DNA from: Lophium mytilinum
Lineage: Eukaryota; Ascomycota; Dothideomycetes; Mytilinidiales; Mytilinidiaceae
Direction: 5' to 3'
Assembly (NCBI GenBank): GCA_010093605.1
Contig: MU004181.1
Span: 2,076,215-2,140,214 of the forward strand
Length of the DNA stretch: 64,000 nucleotides
The first letter of the stretch is position 1. Each line of letters starts with the position of its first letter. The notes under the pieces are model-generated. The model ran no database searches. It was given only the letters and a program-made list of their open reading frames with translations, and was not told the DNA's origin. Below, one piece after another: positions 42,854-54,423 of this stretch. The translations under genes and the position numbers were made by a program.

Positions 42854-43860
42854 ATGACCACGACAAGTATGGTAACTAGGCACCAGATCAGGAAGGAGGC
42901 CGAATCTAAGGCCACAGCCGAGAATGAGAAGGCAGAGATTTGCGATGCAGCCATTGCGCTTATTCGGCTCCATAATGACGAACAGCTGGAATATCAAAAA
43001 CTTCGGGAGGCACAAGACACTAGCCGGGCAGCCTTCGAGGCTGCACAAGACCGTCGTGAAGGAAGTCCTGATTCGCAGAGCACGATCGACGAACCCAACG
43101 TGCCGGCGACTTGCAGGGAAGGGCGAGCGGAAGCGGCAGTTCAAGCTCTGAGACAGGCACGACGGACCGGAGCTGAAAGATTGGATGCAGCGGCAACGAT
43201 GTTGGAATTGATGCACGTGGCTGATCCTGCAAAGGGAAGAGCCGAAGTTCAGGCTCGGAATGAACGTATTGAAAGATGCGTGAAAAAAAATTGGGCTCTA
43301 GGGTATCCGGATGTGACACATCCGGCGGCGAAACGCGAGATGGAACGTCAGAACAACGAGCTGTTGGAAAGAAACAAGCCTAGACTAACTCCGAAGAGGA
43401 AGGGAAAACAGGTAGCTGCACCCAACAGGCTCCGTCTGACTTGGAACAACAAAAAGGCTGACCGCGAGAAGAGCGAAGAGGAGGAGGCTGAGCGCAGGAA
43501 GAGCGAGGAGGAGGCTGAACGCAGGAAGAGCGAGGAGGAGGAGGCTGAACGCAGGAAGAGTGAGGAGGAGGAGAATGCTGAAAGCGAAGATGATCACCGC
43601 GAGCGTGGACATGTAAGTCGATATCTACTTCCATGGTCCCGAAAAGGCTACAAAGGCGTAATGAAGCGTTGCTAACGACGATATAGATGCCAAGCAATAC
43701 TGCCAGCGAACCCAAAGTGTACGCACCTCTACCAGGCTCATTGAGCCGCAATGCTGTCGAGCCCGCCACGTCTTCTTCGAGCGAGAAACGAAAAGCATCG
43801 AGTCTTGCCGATGGAAGCCCGCCGAACAAGAAACCATCCATCGATCATCAACCTTCTTGA
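42854..43860 (+). CDS. Charged coiled-coil protein with short tandem repeats
   Basis: Two exons, 42854-43612 and 43687-43860, 310 residues; donor GTAAGT, acceptor ...GATATAG. The N-terminal 170 residues are Ala/Glu/Arg-rich and helical (HQIRKEAESKATAENEKAEI, RAEAAVQALRQARRTGAERL). At residues about 205-240 there are four near-copies of a 9-10-residue repeat, KSEEEEAERR, encoded by 27-30-bp DNA repeats. Exon 2 is Ser/Pro-rich and ends NKKPSIDHQPS with a possible nuclear-type basic stretch (KRKASS). Unknown function. It sits directly beside the Argonaute-like relic in an unstable region, so a young or lineage-specific gene is likely. The A/C-rich leader before the ATG (caatATGacc) fits a real start. 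Confidence 0.65.
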
Positions 43861-44059
43861 ATCCCAACATCAACGAGAGTCACCCCTAGACCGAAAAATC
43901 CTATCGACTTCTCGTCTGGGTTGCTTCTTTCGAAAAATGCCAACAAATATCTAGTCGACTATGTGGATTTCAACATGAGTAATATGAAAGAAACGTCAAA
44001 ACGAAAACTCCGAGGCCACACGACAAGCGACCGAGATCGACAGAACCTGAAGCGGGAAG

Positions 44060-44600
44060 TTTGGATCATGAAATGGGACGCATCCAGCTCTTTACATTTC
44101 ATGGAAAGAACCGGAAACTACACCTTGTTTGCAGTATTGGGAGTCTTGCGGCAGAGTTAACGTTCGAATTTCTTTTATACATCTTTGGTCGGGGCCAAGG
44201 AATCATATCTTTTGTTTCTTTTATCACGAACTGTGTATCGGAGATCTCATCTCGAGCAGGAGGTCAAGGATATGAAGGCGGTCATGAAGGAGAACGCTCC
44301 CGGATGTGAGTGCAAGTTTACTGGCGTTGTTGCCGGCAAGCGCCAACATATCCGCTTCTTCCCAATGCGGGTACTGGAGACCAGCGCACTGGAAATGCCA
44401 TGACCGGCACCCTTGTCGAGAACGGCTGCATTCTGGGACTTCTATCTCTGGGCCCATGCCGCCATCAAGGGAACTGCTCGTCCGATCCATTACCAGGTCA
44501 TCCTGAACGAGGGCGACTTCGGCAGCGAGGAACTTCAGCAATTTTTCTTCGAGCAATCCTTCCAATACGATCGTATGCGTCTAGTATCTTTGTAGTAAAT
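44060..44600 (+). pseudogene. Degenerate Argonaute PIWI-domain fragment
   Basis: Pieces in two or three plus frames line up with the end of fungal Argonaute proteins. In order: NCVSE (about 44230; intact enzymes have RDGVSE here), LEQEVKDMKAVMKE, then KFTGVVAGKRQHIRFFP (44320-44370; cf. VGKRHHIRFFP), then in the same frame TGNAMTGTLVENGC, then, shifted, WDFYLWAHAAIKGTARPIHY (44443-44500; cf. FYLxSHAAIKGTARP) and EELQQFFFEQSFQYDRM. At least two frameshifts are needed and the catalytic Asp of RDG reads as Asn. The C-terminal catalytic His block and everything upstream of PIWI are missing or unrecognisable. Not expected to make a working RNA-silencing protein. Confidence 0.65.
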
Positions 44601-46305
44601 CGAAAAACGGTAGAGAAAAGCCACTATAGTGACAGGTCGGGATTAGACAGTGATGTGAGGCACCTCCGATGAACTAAGATTACAGGTCATAATCTGGCAA
44701 TCAATACTCAAAGCTATGCTTAGAGCATATGAACGCTTGCGTGCGTATAGCGACGTTGTCTGAAGGGCTCCATGGGGCTAGGAAGAAGCAGGAGGTAACG
44801 CATAGGCTTGCAGAATGCAAATTTGAGGCTCTAGTTGCCCTGAACATACTCTCAAGAAAGACACAAGTTTTCCATGCGAAGCGCCCCGAAAGCGTCGCAA
44901 GCATGCCCTCAGTATCATGCGTGGTGATCAGCACCAACAGCCTACTGCCGGTGATCACAGTAGGCAGTGCATTGCATTGCATAAAGAGCCATTCTGGAGC
45001 AGCTGCGATATCGGCTAAAACGATATTGGGTCTGCACTGTGATGGCATGGGAGAGTCACGTGCCGTTCGTGAGTGTATTCTCATAACTCAAGCACACGCT
45101 TTTGCCACGAGATTAGACCATCGAAAGGAGTGCTCGTTGGCCGACCGGTTACCCGTTCTTGGACTCCCGGCAAGTCTTGCATCGGAGATGCCTTGAAAGT
45201 CGTTTCTGCACCTGGTGCGCGGCATGGAGATATCTGGGAACAGTCAGCGCCATCTAGGCCCGCCGTTGGCAAATAGGAAAGCTTCTCGGGGGCCACCACG
45301 TTAGACGGTGGCATTGGCTGTATGGTCTTCCTATCAGAGAGTCTGGCGGCGCAGTGACAGTTGGCCTTCGGATCGCTGCAATTAAGAGGGGGCAGCGGCG
45401 GCAATGCTGGCAATGATGACCCCCAATGTCACAGAGCGAAACATGGCCATACGTCGGGCGCGAAGGAGGCTGGTGAGACGTCAATGGCAGCGCTGTGTCC
45501 TGGCAGCCGTCGATGCAGTGAAGCAGTGTTAAGTCCCGCGCAGAGATGAAAGCGGGCAGGCGTAGGAAGCGAGACAGCTCCACCACCTGGCCTCGCAATG
45601 GCTCGGTCAACTCGCAGCTCCAGTTCTCACGGGACTGCCACGTCGACGATTTACCTGTCATCCGAAACCACCACCCTGCACCCAAGCACCCAAGGCCTTC
45701 CTGGTACGCTGGCCTATTGCCATTTGGCCGGAGAAGCGCCTGGGCAGCAGCATCAGCCCACTGGCAGGACTGGCGGGCAAAAAGGTACACGAACATCCTC
45801 CTTAGGACGCAGCCGGCACAGTTCTCCCCACGCTGCTGGGCCTCGCGCATGCCAGACACCATGGCTGCACCACGTCCGATGGCACCCCGTGCTGTGCAGC
45901 GGCGTAACGTCTTTGGATGCCGGCTGCATGAAAATCTGCGCTGGAGCCCGCCGCCAGCCCTCGACATCGCGAAGTCAATCGCAAGGCCTCTCTGACGTGG
46001 CCCAATTACTGCCGGCCAAGCCAACCCCCATATCAGCGGAGCAGCACGGGTGCTGCCAGCAGATGCAGCCCGACCCTTTTCGAAGGACCCGTGGAAGCCT
46101 CAAATTGCCTCGATCTCATTTCCTAATATCGTCTGGTGATGTGTTGCCGCTGCCGCTCCTTGCCGTCTTGCCCCCTCGCCTCGTAGCATTGAGCCACGAA
46201 GGCGCTCAATGCTTTTGCTCTCTCTCCTTTTCATTCGCTGCTCCACAGTTATTTCTCCTTCCCCCACGTTTTACTCTTGTTTCTAAGCGCGTCATTATAT
46301 GTACA
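44601..46305. other. Long gene-free region upstream of the giant gene
   Basis: About 1.7 kb, GC-rich from 45250 to 46060 with long overlapping frames on both strands (45254-46024 minus; 45546-45995 plus) that show no domain. CT-rich before 46306. Likely a long promoter/5' leader. Confidence 0.5.
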
Positions 46306-49300
46306 ATGGGCCGGAGGGCGCCCAAGAACACCAGCAAAGTAGCACACCTAGTCAATCTCTTCGAGTCCGCAAAAGACACCACCCCGTCTTTGTCGTCTTC
46401 ACATCTTCACAATGCGAAAGTACGGAGCCGTCTCGGTTTCACCGTGGACGGACCCATTTGCCAGTGCGCTGACACCGGCGAAGCCCTATGCTCAGTCCGT
46501 CGAGGCCTCCGGGTATAGACGCGTAATATATCCCACTCCAGTCTTCACACATCCAGACGTGCAGATGATAATAGAACCGAGCGATGATGAGGACGATGGA
46601 GACGCCGGTAGGTGTACCAAGACAATCGGTCCACAGACCTTTACGATTGACCATCAATTAGGCGCCCCGGTGATGTCTGGAGCATTGCCTGTAGAAGAGG
46701 CACCACCAGCACCAGAACCCCCAGCAAACGATCCAGAACCACCGCCTCCTCCACCTCCACCTCCACCTGAACCTGCAGCATTGGAAAGCCCGCCAGAAGT
46801 AGACGCACCGCCCCCGCCACCCCCTCCGCCTCCTCCACCAGAGCCCGAGGAGAGTGCAGACGCAGCGGAAGAGGTCCCTGAGCCTCCCGCCCCACCAGAA
46901 GCTCCAGTAGAGTCCGAAACCGTAGAAGAATCTGTCATACAAGATGAACAGAACGATGATGGTGACGGCGGTGCACCGCTAGACGAACCCGTTGCCAGCG
47001 AAGAGCCCGCGGAAGAAGCACCACAGGAGGCGGAGCCTGCTGCAGCTGCGGAAGGGAATGAAGGTGGTGTCGAGGTAGTCGCTGACAATGCCGAGTCGGC
47101 ATCGGAATCGACTCCTCCGACTGATGACCCAAAGTCCGAAGATTGTTCCCCAGACGCCACAAGCGACGGACCTAGCGAAGGGACCACACCTGCAAACGAA
47201 GAGGCAGCCGGAGAGCCTTCTGAACCAGTTGATCCCGCAGATGGTCCGGACGCGGAAGCTAGCGCGGATGTTGTTACGGCTGAAGCCGCATCAGAACCTA
47301 GCCCACCTACGGATGAACCGCCTCCTGGCCTTGAAGAGGCACAGCCAGTTGAGGAGCAAGCAGCTGAGCCTGCGAAAACTGAAGATACGCCTTCTTCCAG
47401 TGCTCCTGAAGAGCCGGCGTCTACTCCCGAGGAAAGTCCGGTGGAAACAGAAGTTGTAATACCGGACTCCGAGCCCCCTCCACCTCCCCCTGCGGACCAA
47501 GTTGCGACTGAAGAAGAGCCTAAAACTGAAGATGGGCCACCATCTGATCCCGCCGTTGAGTCTGTCGCCGCAGTGCCGCACGAAGAGAAGAATGTGCACT
47601 TTCCACCGGACATGAAAGACCCTAAACCTAGCACACTTGGGCACAAGAAGAAGAATGGCAAGTCAAACGTGAAAGGGAAGCCCAAAGGCTTTATAAGGCA
47701 AAAGGATCCACCGACGCCTGCACCTGCTCCGTCTCCACCGAAAGAAGTTAGGAAAAAGGAGAAGGAAAGCAAAGCTCCACCTGCAACCTCGTCCAAGGAG
47801 AAGAAGAAGGCTCCCACTAAGAAAGAGGAAGCAAAAGCGAAGAAGGACAAAAAGAGTAAGAGTAAGAAAGGGAAGGGGAAGGGGGAAGATAAGGAGTCCG
47901 AGTCCGGGTCACCTGACAAAGAGTCCCCTGAGGATATCGAAGTTCCAAGCGAACCTCCGGCGCCAGCTTCTGCACCAGAAGCCCCAGAAAACGCACCTGC
48001 AGATACCGCTGAAATCGAAAACGAAGTCCCTCCGCCACCCCCTCCGCCACCAGATGAACCGGCGGACACACCACCAGAAATCAGTGATGAGCAAAACGAT
48101 ACGGCCGAACCGCCTCCTCCGCCTCCTCCACCACCAGGAGACGAAACCGAAACAAGTACAGGCGATGACGCGCAAGACGACGCGCCTCCGCCTCCTCCAC
48201 CTCCACCTCCCCCGCCCGAGATGCCCGCAGAAATGCCACCCGAAAGTACAGAAGCCCCATCCCCACCAGAAGCGAGTACTCCACCAGACAGTGTAGAAGC
48301 TGAAAGCGAGTCTGTCGAACCTGAACCTGCCATTGAAGAGGCTGAGATTTCACCCCCTGCTCCTGTGGAAGACTCGGCAGAGCCTGGCGAGCCCGCTGAG
48401 CAACCTGTGGCATCGCCTCCCTCTGACGATGCTGCAGTCGAGGGCGAGGCCGCTGACCCAGAACCCGAATCTACGCCAGCCAAAGCTGGGGAAAGCGAAG
48501 CCCAAGATGAGGCTCCTCCACCACCCGCCGCTGAAGTGGCCGAAGGAAAGGCGGAAGATATTGAAGCCGAAACCCCGGTGGAGGAAGCACCTACAAGCAC
48601 TGATAACGCCGAGACCGTACCAGAGCCAACGCCGCCTTCGCCCGAAGAGGCTTCAGAAGGAGGAGACGAGGGCGAGAGTGCTGAGAAAGCTTCAGAGGAC
48701 ACATCCAAACCAGCGGTTGGAGATGTGAAAGAAGAAGAGATTTCGCCAGATGCTGCAGGTGATGATGAGCCGGAAAGTCCCGCTGAAGATCCCGTTTCAG
48801 ACCCAGCTCCACCACCGCCTGAAGCCGCTATTGAACCGGAAGGCGAAACAGCACTAGACGAACCCATCGAGCCAACTCTTGGAGAGGAGAAACATGAAGA
48901 CGCTGCTTCGGAAACGCCTGTGGATCCCGTGGAGGCAGCAGAACCAAGTGAACCACTCCCTGAAGAAGGTAAGGAGGAGGAAAGCGCAGAATCGGGTGAA
49001 GCAGACGAATCGGAGGCCCCAGTTGTTAAACCGCCCGCAGAAGTAGCCTCCGAGGACCAACGCGGCCAGGAACCGCTTTGTATTGCCGAAGATAGCCAGC
49101 CAGAGGCAGACCCTGAAGCGAAGGAACAAGAACCCGACGTTGACGACGCGAAGCCCGAAGAGTCGACGGCCGAATCGTCTGTTGTGGTCGAGGAACTCGC
49201 TGTGGATGACTCCGCTTCGGAAAAGCCTGTTGTGGACGAGCCTGCCGCGGAAGAAGCTGTAGCGGACGAGTCAAGTGTTGAGGAGCCCGCCGTCCAGGAG

Positions 49301-52300
49301 CCTGAAGCGGAAGAGTCTCCAGCTAGCCAAGAAGAAAAGCCTAGCGCCGAAGAGGGCGAGGCCCAGGAACCTGCAGCAGAGGACCCTGTTCCGGAAACGC
49401 CCTCTGCTGCTGAAGTGCAAGAAGAAGCATCGCCTGTGGACAGCGAGCCAAGTCAAGACGACGCCCCCACAGGTGTCACTGAGCCTGCCGAAGGAGAGGA
49501 TGCGACTGAAGTGCCCACAGAAACAGCCAATGTCGAGGAAGCAGTGGACAAAGCGGAAACCCCGGAGTCTACTCCTGAAGGTACAGCTGAGGATGAGAAG
49601 GCGCCTGAGGAGACCGCAGACGCTGTCGAAGATGAACACAAAGAGGACGTAGAGGAAACACCTGAGCCCGCTGCCGAAGTTCCAACCCCTGTGGAAGAAG
49701 AGAAGGCTATTGAAGCACCCGCGGAGATTGCCAACGATTCACAGAAAGTAGACGATGAGGAAATCCCTGAGCCTACTGCCGAACTTCCAAACCCTGTCGA
49801 AGAAGAGAAGGAGGTTGAGGCGCCCGCGGAAGCTGTCAGTGATGAACACAAAGCGGATGAATTGGAAAGCCCCGAGCCAGCTGGTGATGACTCTCCCACA
49901 GTGGATGCCCCAGCAGAGGAGACAGAATCCACTGGTGATCCGGCCCCTGCCGATGATGAGAACCCAGCCGAAGCCTCAGCGGAGCCACCCTCAGAGGCTG
50001 TCGATGGAGAGGAAAAGTCAGACGATGGTCCTGGGACAGCCAACGACCCAGTCGAAAGTTCCGAGACGAAGGAGCCCGAAAGCGTACCGGAGAGCTCGAA
50101 CGCAGATTTAGCTACTGAGCCGAGCGCTACAGACGCGACCAGTGATGCTACTCCAGCCGTTGGAGAGGCCGTGGTGATCGAAGAGGCTATTGCTGAACAA
50201 ATCCCGGTCAGCATCGACGAGGCCCCACCAATCGAGGCTGCAGCCGAAGCCCCTACTGTTCCAGAGTCGGCTCCAGACCCTCCCGCAGAGACTCCTGCTG
50301 AAGACCCTCCTACAGAAGATATTCCCGAAGTGCCCGAGGAGAGTCCAGAAGCACCAGAAGAGCCTGCGCAATCTAGTCCGGATGCTATCGTTGGCGAGCA
50401 GGAAGTTGAAGCCAAGCCAGAGGACCCTGCTCCTGTACCGGAGGAAGAGGCTGACGCGCCAGAGCAAGCTGAGGAACAAAAGGTTGATGATAGCCCAGCT
50501 ATTCAAGAAGAGCCCGTGATAACAGAGGAGGGTGTTGAGGAGAGTACTCCCAGCTCGGAGGAAATTAGCAGCACTGAACAAGCGCCCGCCAACGATCAAG
50601 CTGCCGAGTCTTCTTCTGAGACGGCTTCGCCCGAAGAACCTAGTCAAGAGCCTAGTCCAGAGGTTGTTGAAAGCGGCGAGGAAGGTAGTTCCGAAGAATC
50701 CCCTGCCGAAGCCTCATCAGATACCGCAATAGTAGATACACCTGCTGCAGAAACGGTCGAAGACGAAGCGAAGGTTGAGGAAACTCCGGAAGATCCTCCT
50801 GCTCAAGGAGAAGTCCCTACGCCAGAGGTAGACGCTCCAGAAGACGCTCCAGAGGAGAAAGCAATTGAAGTCGAAGATCCGGCGCCTGCTGTAGACGGCA
50901 CCCTAAATGTAGATGCCCCGGCCGAAGACGCTGTCACTCCTGAGGTTTCGGCTCCTGTTGAAGAAGAGAAGGCTGTGGAGCAAACTTCGGAAGATCCTCC
51001 TGCTCCAGAAGAAGAAGCGGTTGAAGCCCCAAGCGGCGAAGAAGCCAAAACGGATGAGGTAGAGAGCCCTACGCCAATTACAGAGGACTCCCCAGCAGCG
51101 GATCCGCCAGCTGAAGAGCCAACCACACCTGAAGAGCTGGCCGCAGCCGAAGAGGCATCTCCTCCTCCCGAGGAACCAGCCCCAGTCGAAGAGGCTTCCC
51201 CTCCTCCTCCCGAGGAACCAGCCCCAGTCGAAGAGGTCCCACCTTCACCAGCTCCAGTCGAAGAGGCTTCCCCTCCTCCTCCCGAAGAACCAGCCCCAGT
51301 TGAAGAGGCCCCACCTCCACCTCCTGAGGAATCAGTCCCAGTCCAAGATGCTTCCCCTCCTCCCCCCGAAGAGCCAGCTCCAGTTGAGGATGCTCCCCCT
51401 CCCCCTCCTGAAGAACCAGCGCTAGTTGAAGACGCTTCTTCTCCTCTTCCTGAGGAGCCAGCTCCAGTAGAACCTTCTCTCCCTCCTTCCCCTGAAGAGC
51501 CAGCGCCAGTTGAGGATGCTCCCCCTCCTGAAGAATCAGCGCCACTTGAAGATGCTTCTCCTCCTCCTCCTGAAGAGCCAGGCCCTGTCGAGGAAGATAA
51601 CGCGATCGAAGTAGCCTCGGAAGAGCCTCCGCCTCCAGCAGAAATCGAGGATGCGGCACCTGCTCCGGAAGACTCTCCAGTCATCGATACCCCAGCCGAA
51701 GATACCGCCCCTCTTGAAGTTCCTGCTCCCGTGGAGGAAGTGCCTGCTCCCGCGGAGGAAGTGCCTGTCCCTGTAGAGGAAGTGCCTGCCCCTGCGGAGG
51801 AGGCGCCTGCCCCTGTAGAGGAAGAAAAGGCAATCGAAGAACCCCCGGAGCAACCTGTATCTGACGCGGTGGATGTCGAGCCAACGCCTGAAGACAGTGC
51901 TCCAGCACCTGCCGAGGAAGTGAAGGCGGTTGATGCACCTGCTGACCCGCCAGCCCCAAAGACTCCACCTGATGAATCCGCCATAGCCAACGAACCAGCT
52001 TCTCCGAGCTCGCCCTCGAAAGAGAAACGCGCCAGGCGATCCTCTCAATCGAATCGGGATGGCTGGGGTCGACCGCACCAACACCGAAGGAGACGAGAGA
52101 GTGATGCCAGCATTGGCGGAATCTCGCTCGTGGCTGCAGCAAAGGCCATCGGGAGTTCTGGAAAAGAAAAACGGCGAGATAGCATGACAAGTAAGGATTC
52201 TGGGAAGACAAGGGAGAAGGCCAGAGAAGTGATCAAAGACGCCAGCAAGGACAAGGGTAAAGAGAGTAGGAAGGAAGGAGACAAGTCTAGTCCTCGAAGC

Positions 52301-53626
52301 CGAGAACGGGAAGAAAAAGAGGCCAAACGTCGCACCCTTCGCGCTGCTGAGGAAGAGGTTGAACGCCGCAAGCGCCATGATTCCCGCCTGCCATCTGACA
52401 GCAAGAGGAAGGACGAATCTCGACGGAAAGCTCCCGCAGAAGCGGAAAAGAAAAGAACTGAGACCGAGGAAGAACGCAGGATTAGACATGAGGAGCGCAA
52501 AGCTGCAAAGAGAGCTGAAGCAGAGCAGGCGAAAGCTGAACAAAAGCGCATTGATGATGAAGAAGCCGCAAGGCGAGCACGCCATGAGGCTAGAAGAGAG
52601 GCAAAGCGGATTGAAGCTGCAAAACTTAAAGAAGAGGAAGAAGCGGCACGACGAGAGAAAGCGAAGCGTGAAGAAGAGGAAGAAGCGGAAAGAAGACGTC
52701 TCCGGCACGAAAAGCGCAGGTTGCAGCGTGAAAAGGAAGTCAAGAGGGCAGCCGATCTAGCCCGACCAAAGGCCAAAGAGGTGGAACGACCAGTGACGAG
52801 AGATGCTGCTCGACGCGCTGCTGAGGAGGAGTCCGAGGTGTCTCCTGCTTCTCCAGTATCACCTCGCGGTCCGTCAAGGCGACAGACTGGTCTGAGTGAT
52901 CGCACGCGTGATAATTCACCCCCTCCACGAGCCAGAAGGAACAGCACTTTCGGAGGCTTTTCCCTGTTTGGTCGATCAAAGACAGAACCTATAGTACCAA
53001 CCGCCCCCAAGTCGTTGAAGCCTGTCAGTAAAGTTAACACTGATCCGATTCCTCCTCCGCCAGCGGCGGTCAAAAGCCTTGGTAAAGAGAAAGAGCGCCC
53101 GACAAGCAGCAAGCTTAGTTCAGGAGACAGCCACGAGGAGCGTCCCCGTCATCGACACAGACGTCCCTCCCATCATCACCGTCAAAGAACCGAGTCAGAA
53201 GAGGCAGAACACCAAGCCAGGAAAGAACGGCGCGCAGCGCGTGCTGCCAAAGAGAAAGAGTTCGAGATGTCAGGAGCTGCAGATGGTGGAGGCGTCGCAT
53301 TAGAGCCCGAAGCAGTCCCGGAAGCACCTCGTGAAGCCCCCACCGAAGACCCGCCAGCGCCTCCTGAGGTTCTCCTTCAAGAGTCCGCTGCTGTTGTTGG
53401 ATCACATTCTTCTGGTGACCGACGTGCGCATCGATCCAGCCGAAGGATGTCCGTGAATGAAAGACCCAAGACTGTGAGAGTCGAGAGCGATCGACCAAAA
53501 TCAACCAAGGTCGAAAGCGCTGAGAAGCCGAGAATCTCGAGACGGGAGACGGAAAGGAGAAGACCCAAGAAAGATGAACCGCCAATGAAGGGATTTTGGG
53601 GAGGGTTGAGGAAGATGGTCGCTTGA
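46306..53626 (+). CDS. Giant Pro/Glu-rich repetitive protein with basic coiled-coil tail
   Basis: One frame from ATG 46412 to TGA 53626 gives 2,404 residues. I prefer a start at ATG 46306 (MGRRAPKNTSKVAHLVNLFE) with a 64-base intron 46420-46483 (GTACGG...GCGAAG), which joins in phase and gives 2,418 residues; both models share everything after residue 40. Regions (unspliced numbering): poly-Pro/acidic 90-190; Glu/Pro/Ala repeats with a Lys-rich island at about 395-500 (KKKAPTKKEEAKAKK); a tandem array of about eleven 10-14-residue repeats (PPPPEEPAPVEEAS) at about 1575-1730; a basic, Arg/Lys/Glu coiled coil at 1970-2115 (EEAARRARHEARREAKR); and the end MKGFWGGLRKMVA. Almost wholly disordered by composition. 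Function unknown; cytoskeletal or septal scaffold is only a guess. Confidence 0.8.
51135..51600. repeat. In-frame minisatellite, about 42-bp units
   Basis: About eleven consecutive units of the form gcttcccctcctcctcccga followed by agaaccagccccagttgaag. Units differ by small substitutions and whole-codon gaps (some 30-39 bp). The frame is kept throughout, so selection on the protein is likely. A related 24-bp family (GTGGAGGAAGTGCCTGCTCC variants) follows at 51715-51825. Confidence 0.85.
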
Positions 53627-54423
53627 ACTATGTTTTCTATTCTTTTCTTGTTTGCATAATTATGACTGACATGACATGACATTTCGGGTTTCTTTTTTGC
53701 CGTACAAATGTGTCTTTCGGATACTTCTTTTCGTTTGTATTGGGCGGCATTTTGTATTTGTATGCTGTATGAGTCTACGGAAGTAACATACGCATTGATG
53801 GGCGCTTCCACTTGCATTCGTAGTGGTTTTTCGGGCCTACGAGACGAGGGTTTTGTTTTTCCTTCACTTCTTGGAGGTAGCTTTGTATTAGTCTTGATGA
53901 TTGACGAAGCCTGGTTGTTCCGACCATGCCAGAATATGATTTAAACTTGTTCACCACTGTTGTGTTTCAACGTACCTAGTTTTAATGAAGGCATCGACTC
54001 GTTGATGATTAGAAAGAGTGACAGACCAACATTTCTCAACTCTGGTAATAAACAGTCTTACCACCGTATAGATTGCTTCAATGTCTCATCGAAAGACGAA
54101 GAATGCTTGCTGGAAACGCTGTAGACGTGGCCGCAGATGTGGCTGAAATGCCAAAGCTTGATCACGTGAATGCCCAGGTGCGGCGTCGTCATAGTCTTGA
54201 AAGCTCCAAGCTGGTGGTGGACTCTCAAACCATCTGCCTCCACCATCCCGCGATCAGGCACCTCTTCACGACACATTAAGGACAGCTTCGATTTTTATTC
54301 CAGCAGAACACTTCCTACCGCTAGCGCTAGAGACCTCCTAACTACCTCTCCACGCTCGCTCCTTCACTCGAACCACCATTTAATCTTCCCATCACCGGAC
54401 AATCACCCACCACATCGCAAATA
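53627..54423. other. Intergenic before the Rab5 gene
   Basis: About 800 bases. T-rich 3' UTR of the giant gene (tattcttttcttgtttgc), then the Rab5 promoter with C-rich leader. Small frames at 53708-53944 and 54073-54279 not convincing. Confidence 0.5.

Noticed and set aside
45254-46024. 256-codon minus frame
   Set aside because: Same GC-rich pattern, no recognised motif, overlapped by a plus frame of equal quality.
46654-48867. 737-codon minus-strand open frame opposite the giant gene
   Set aside because: Gly/Ser-rich mirror of GAA/CCT-rich coding repeats on the plus strand; no motifs, and the plus frame runs far longer with a sensible start and end.
49453-50415. 320-codon minus frame, and similar at 50803-51990
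   Set aside because: Same cause: antisense of Glu/Pro codon repeats.
52045-53112. 355-codon minus frame opposite the coiled-coil tail
   Set aside because: Antisense of Arg/Glu-rich codons; Leu/Ser/Arg composition with no domain.
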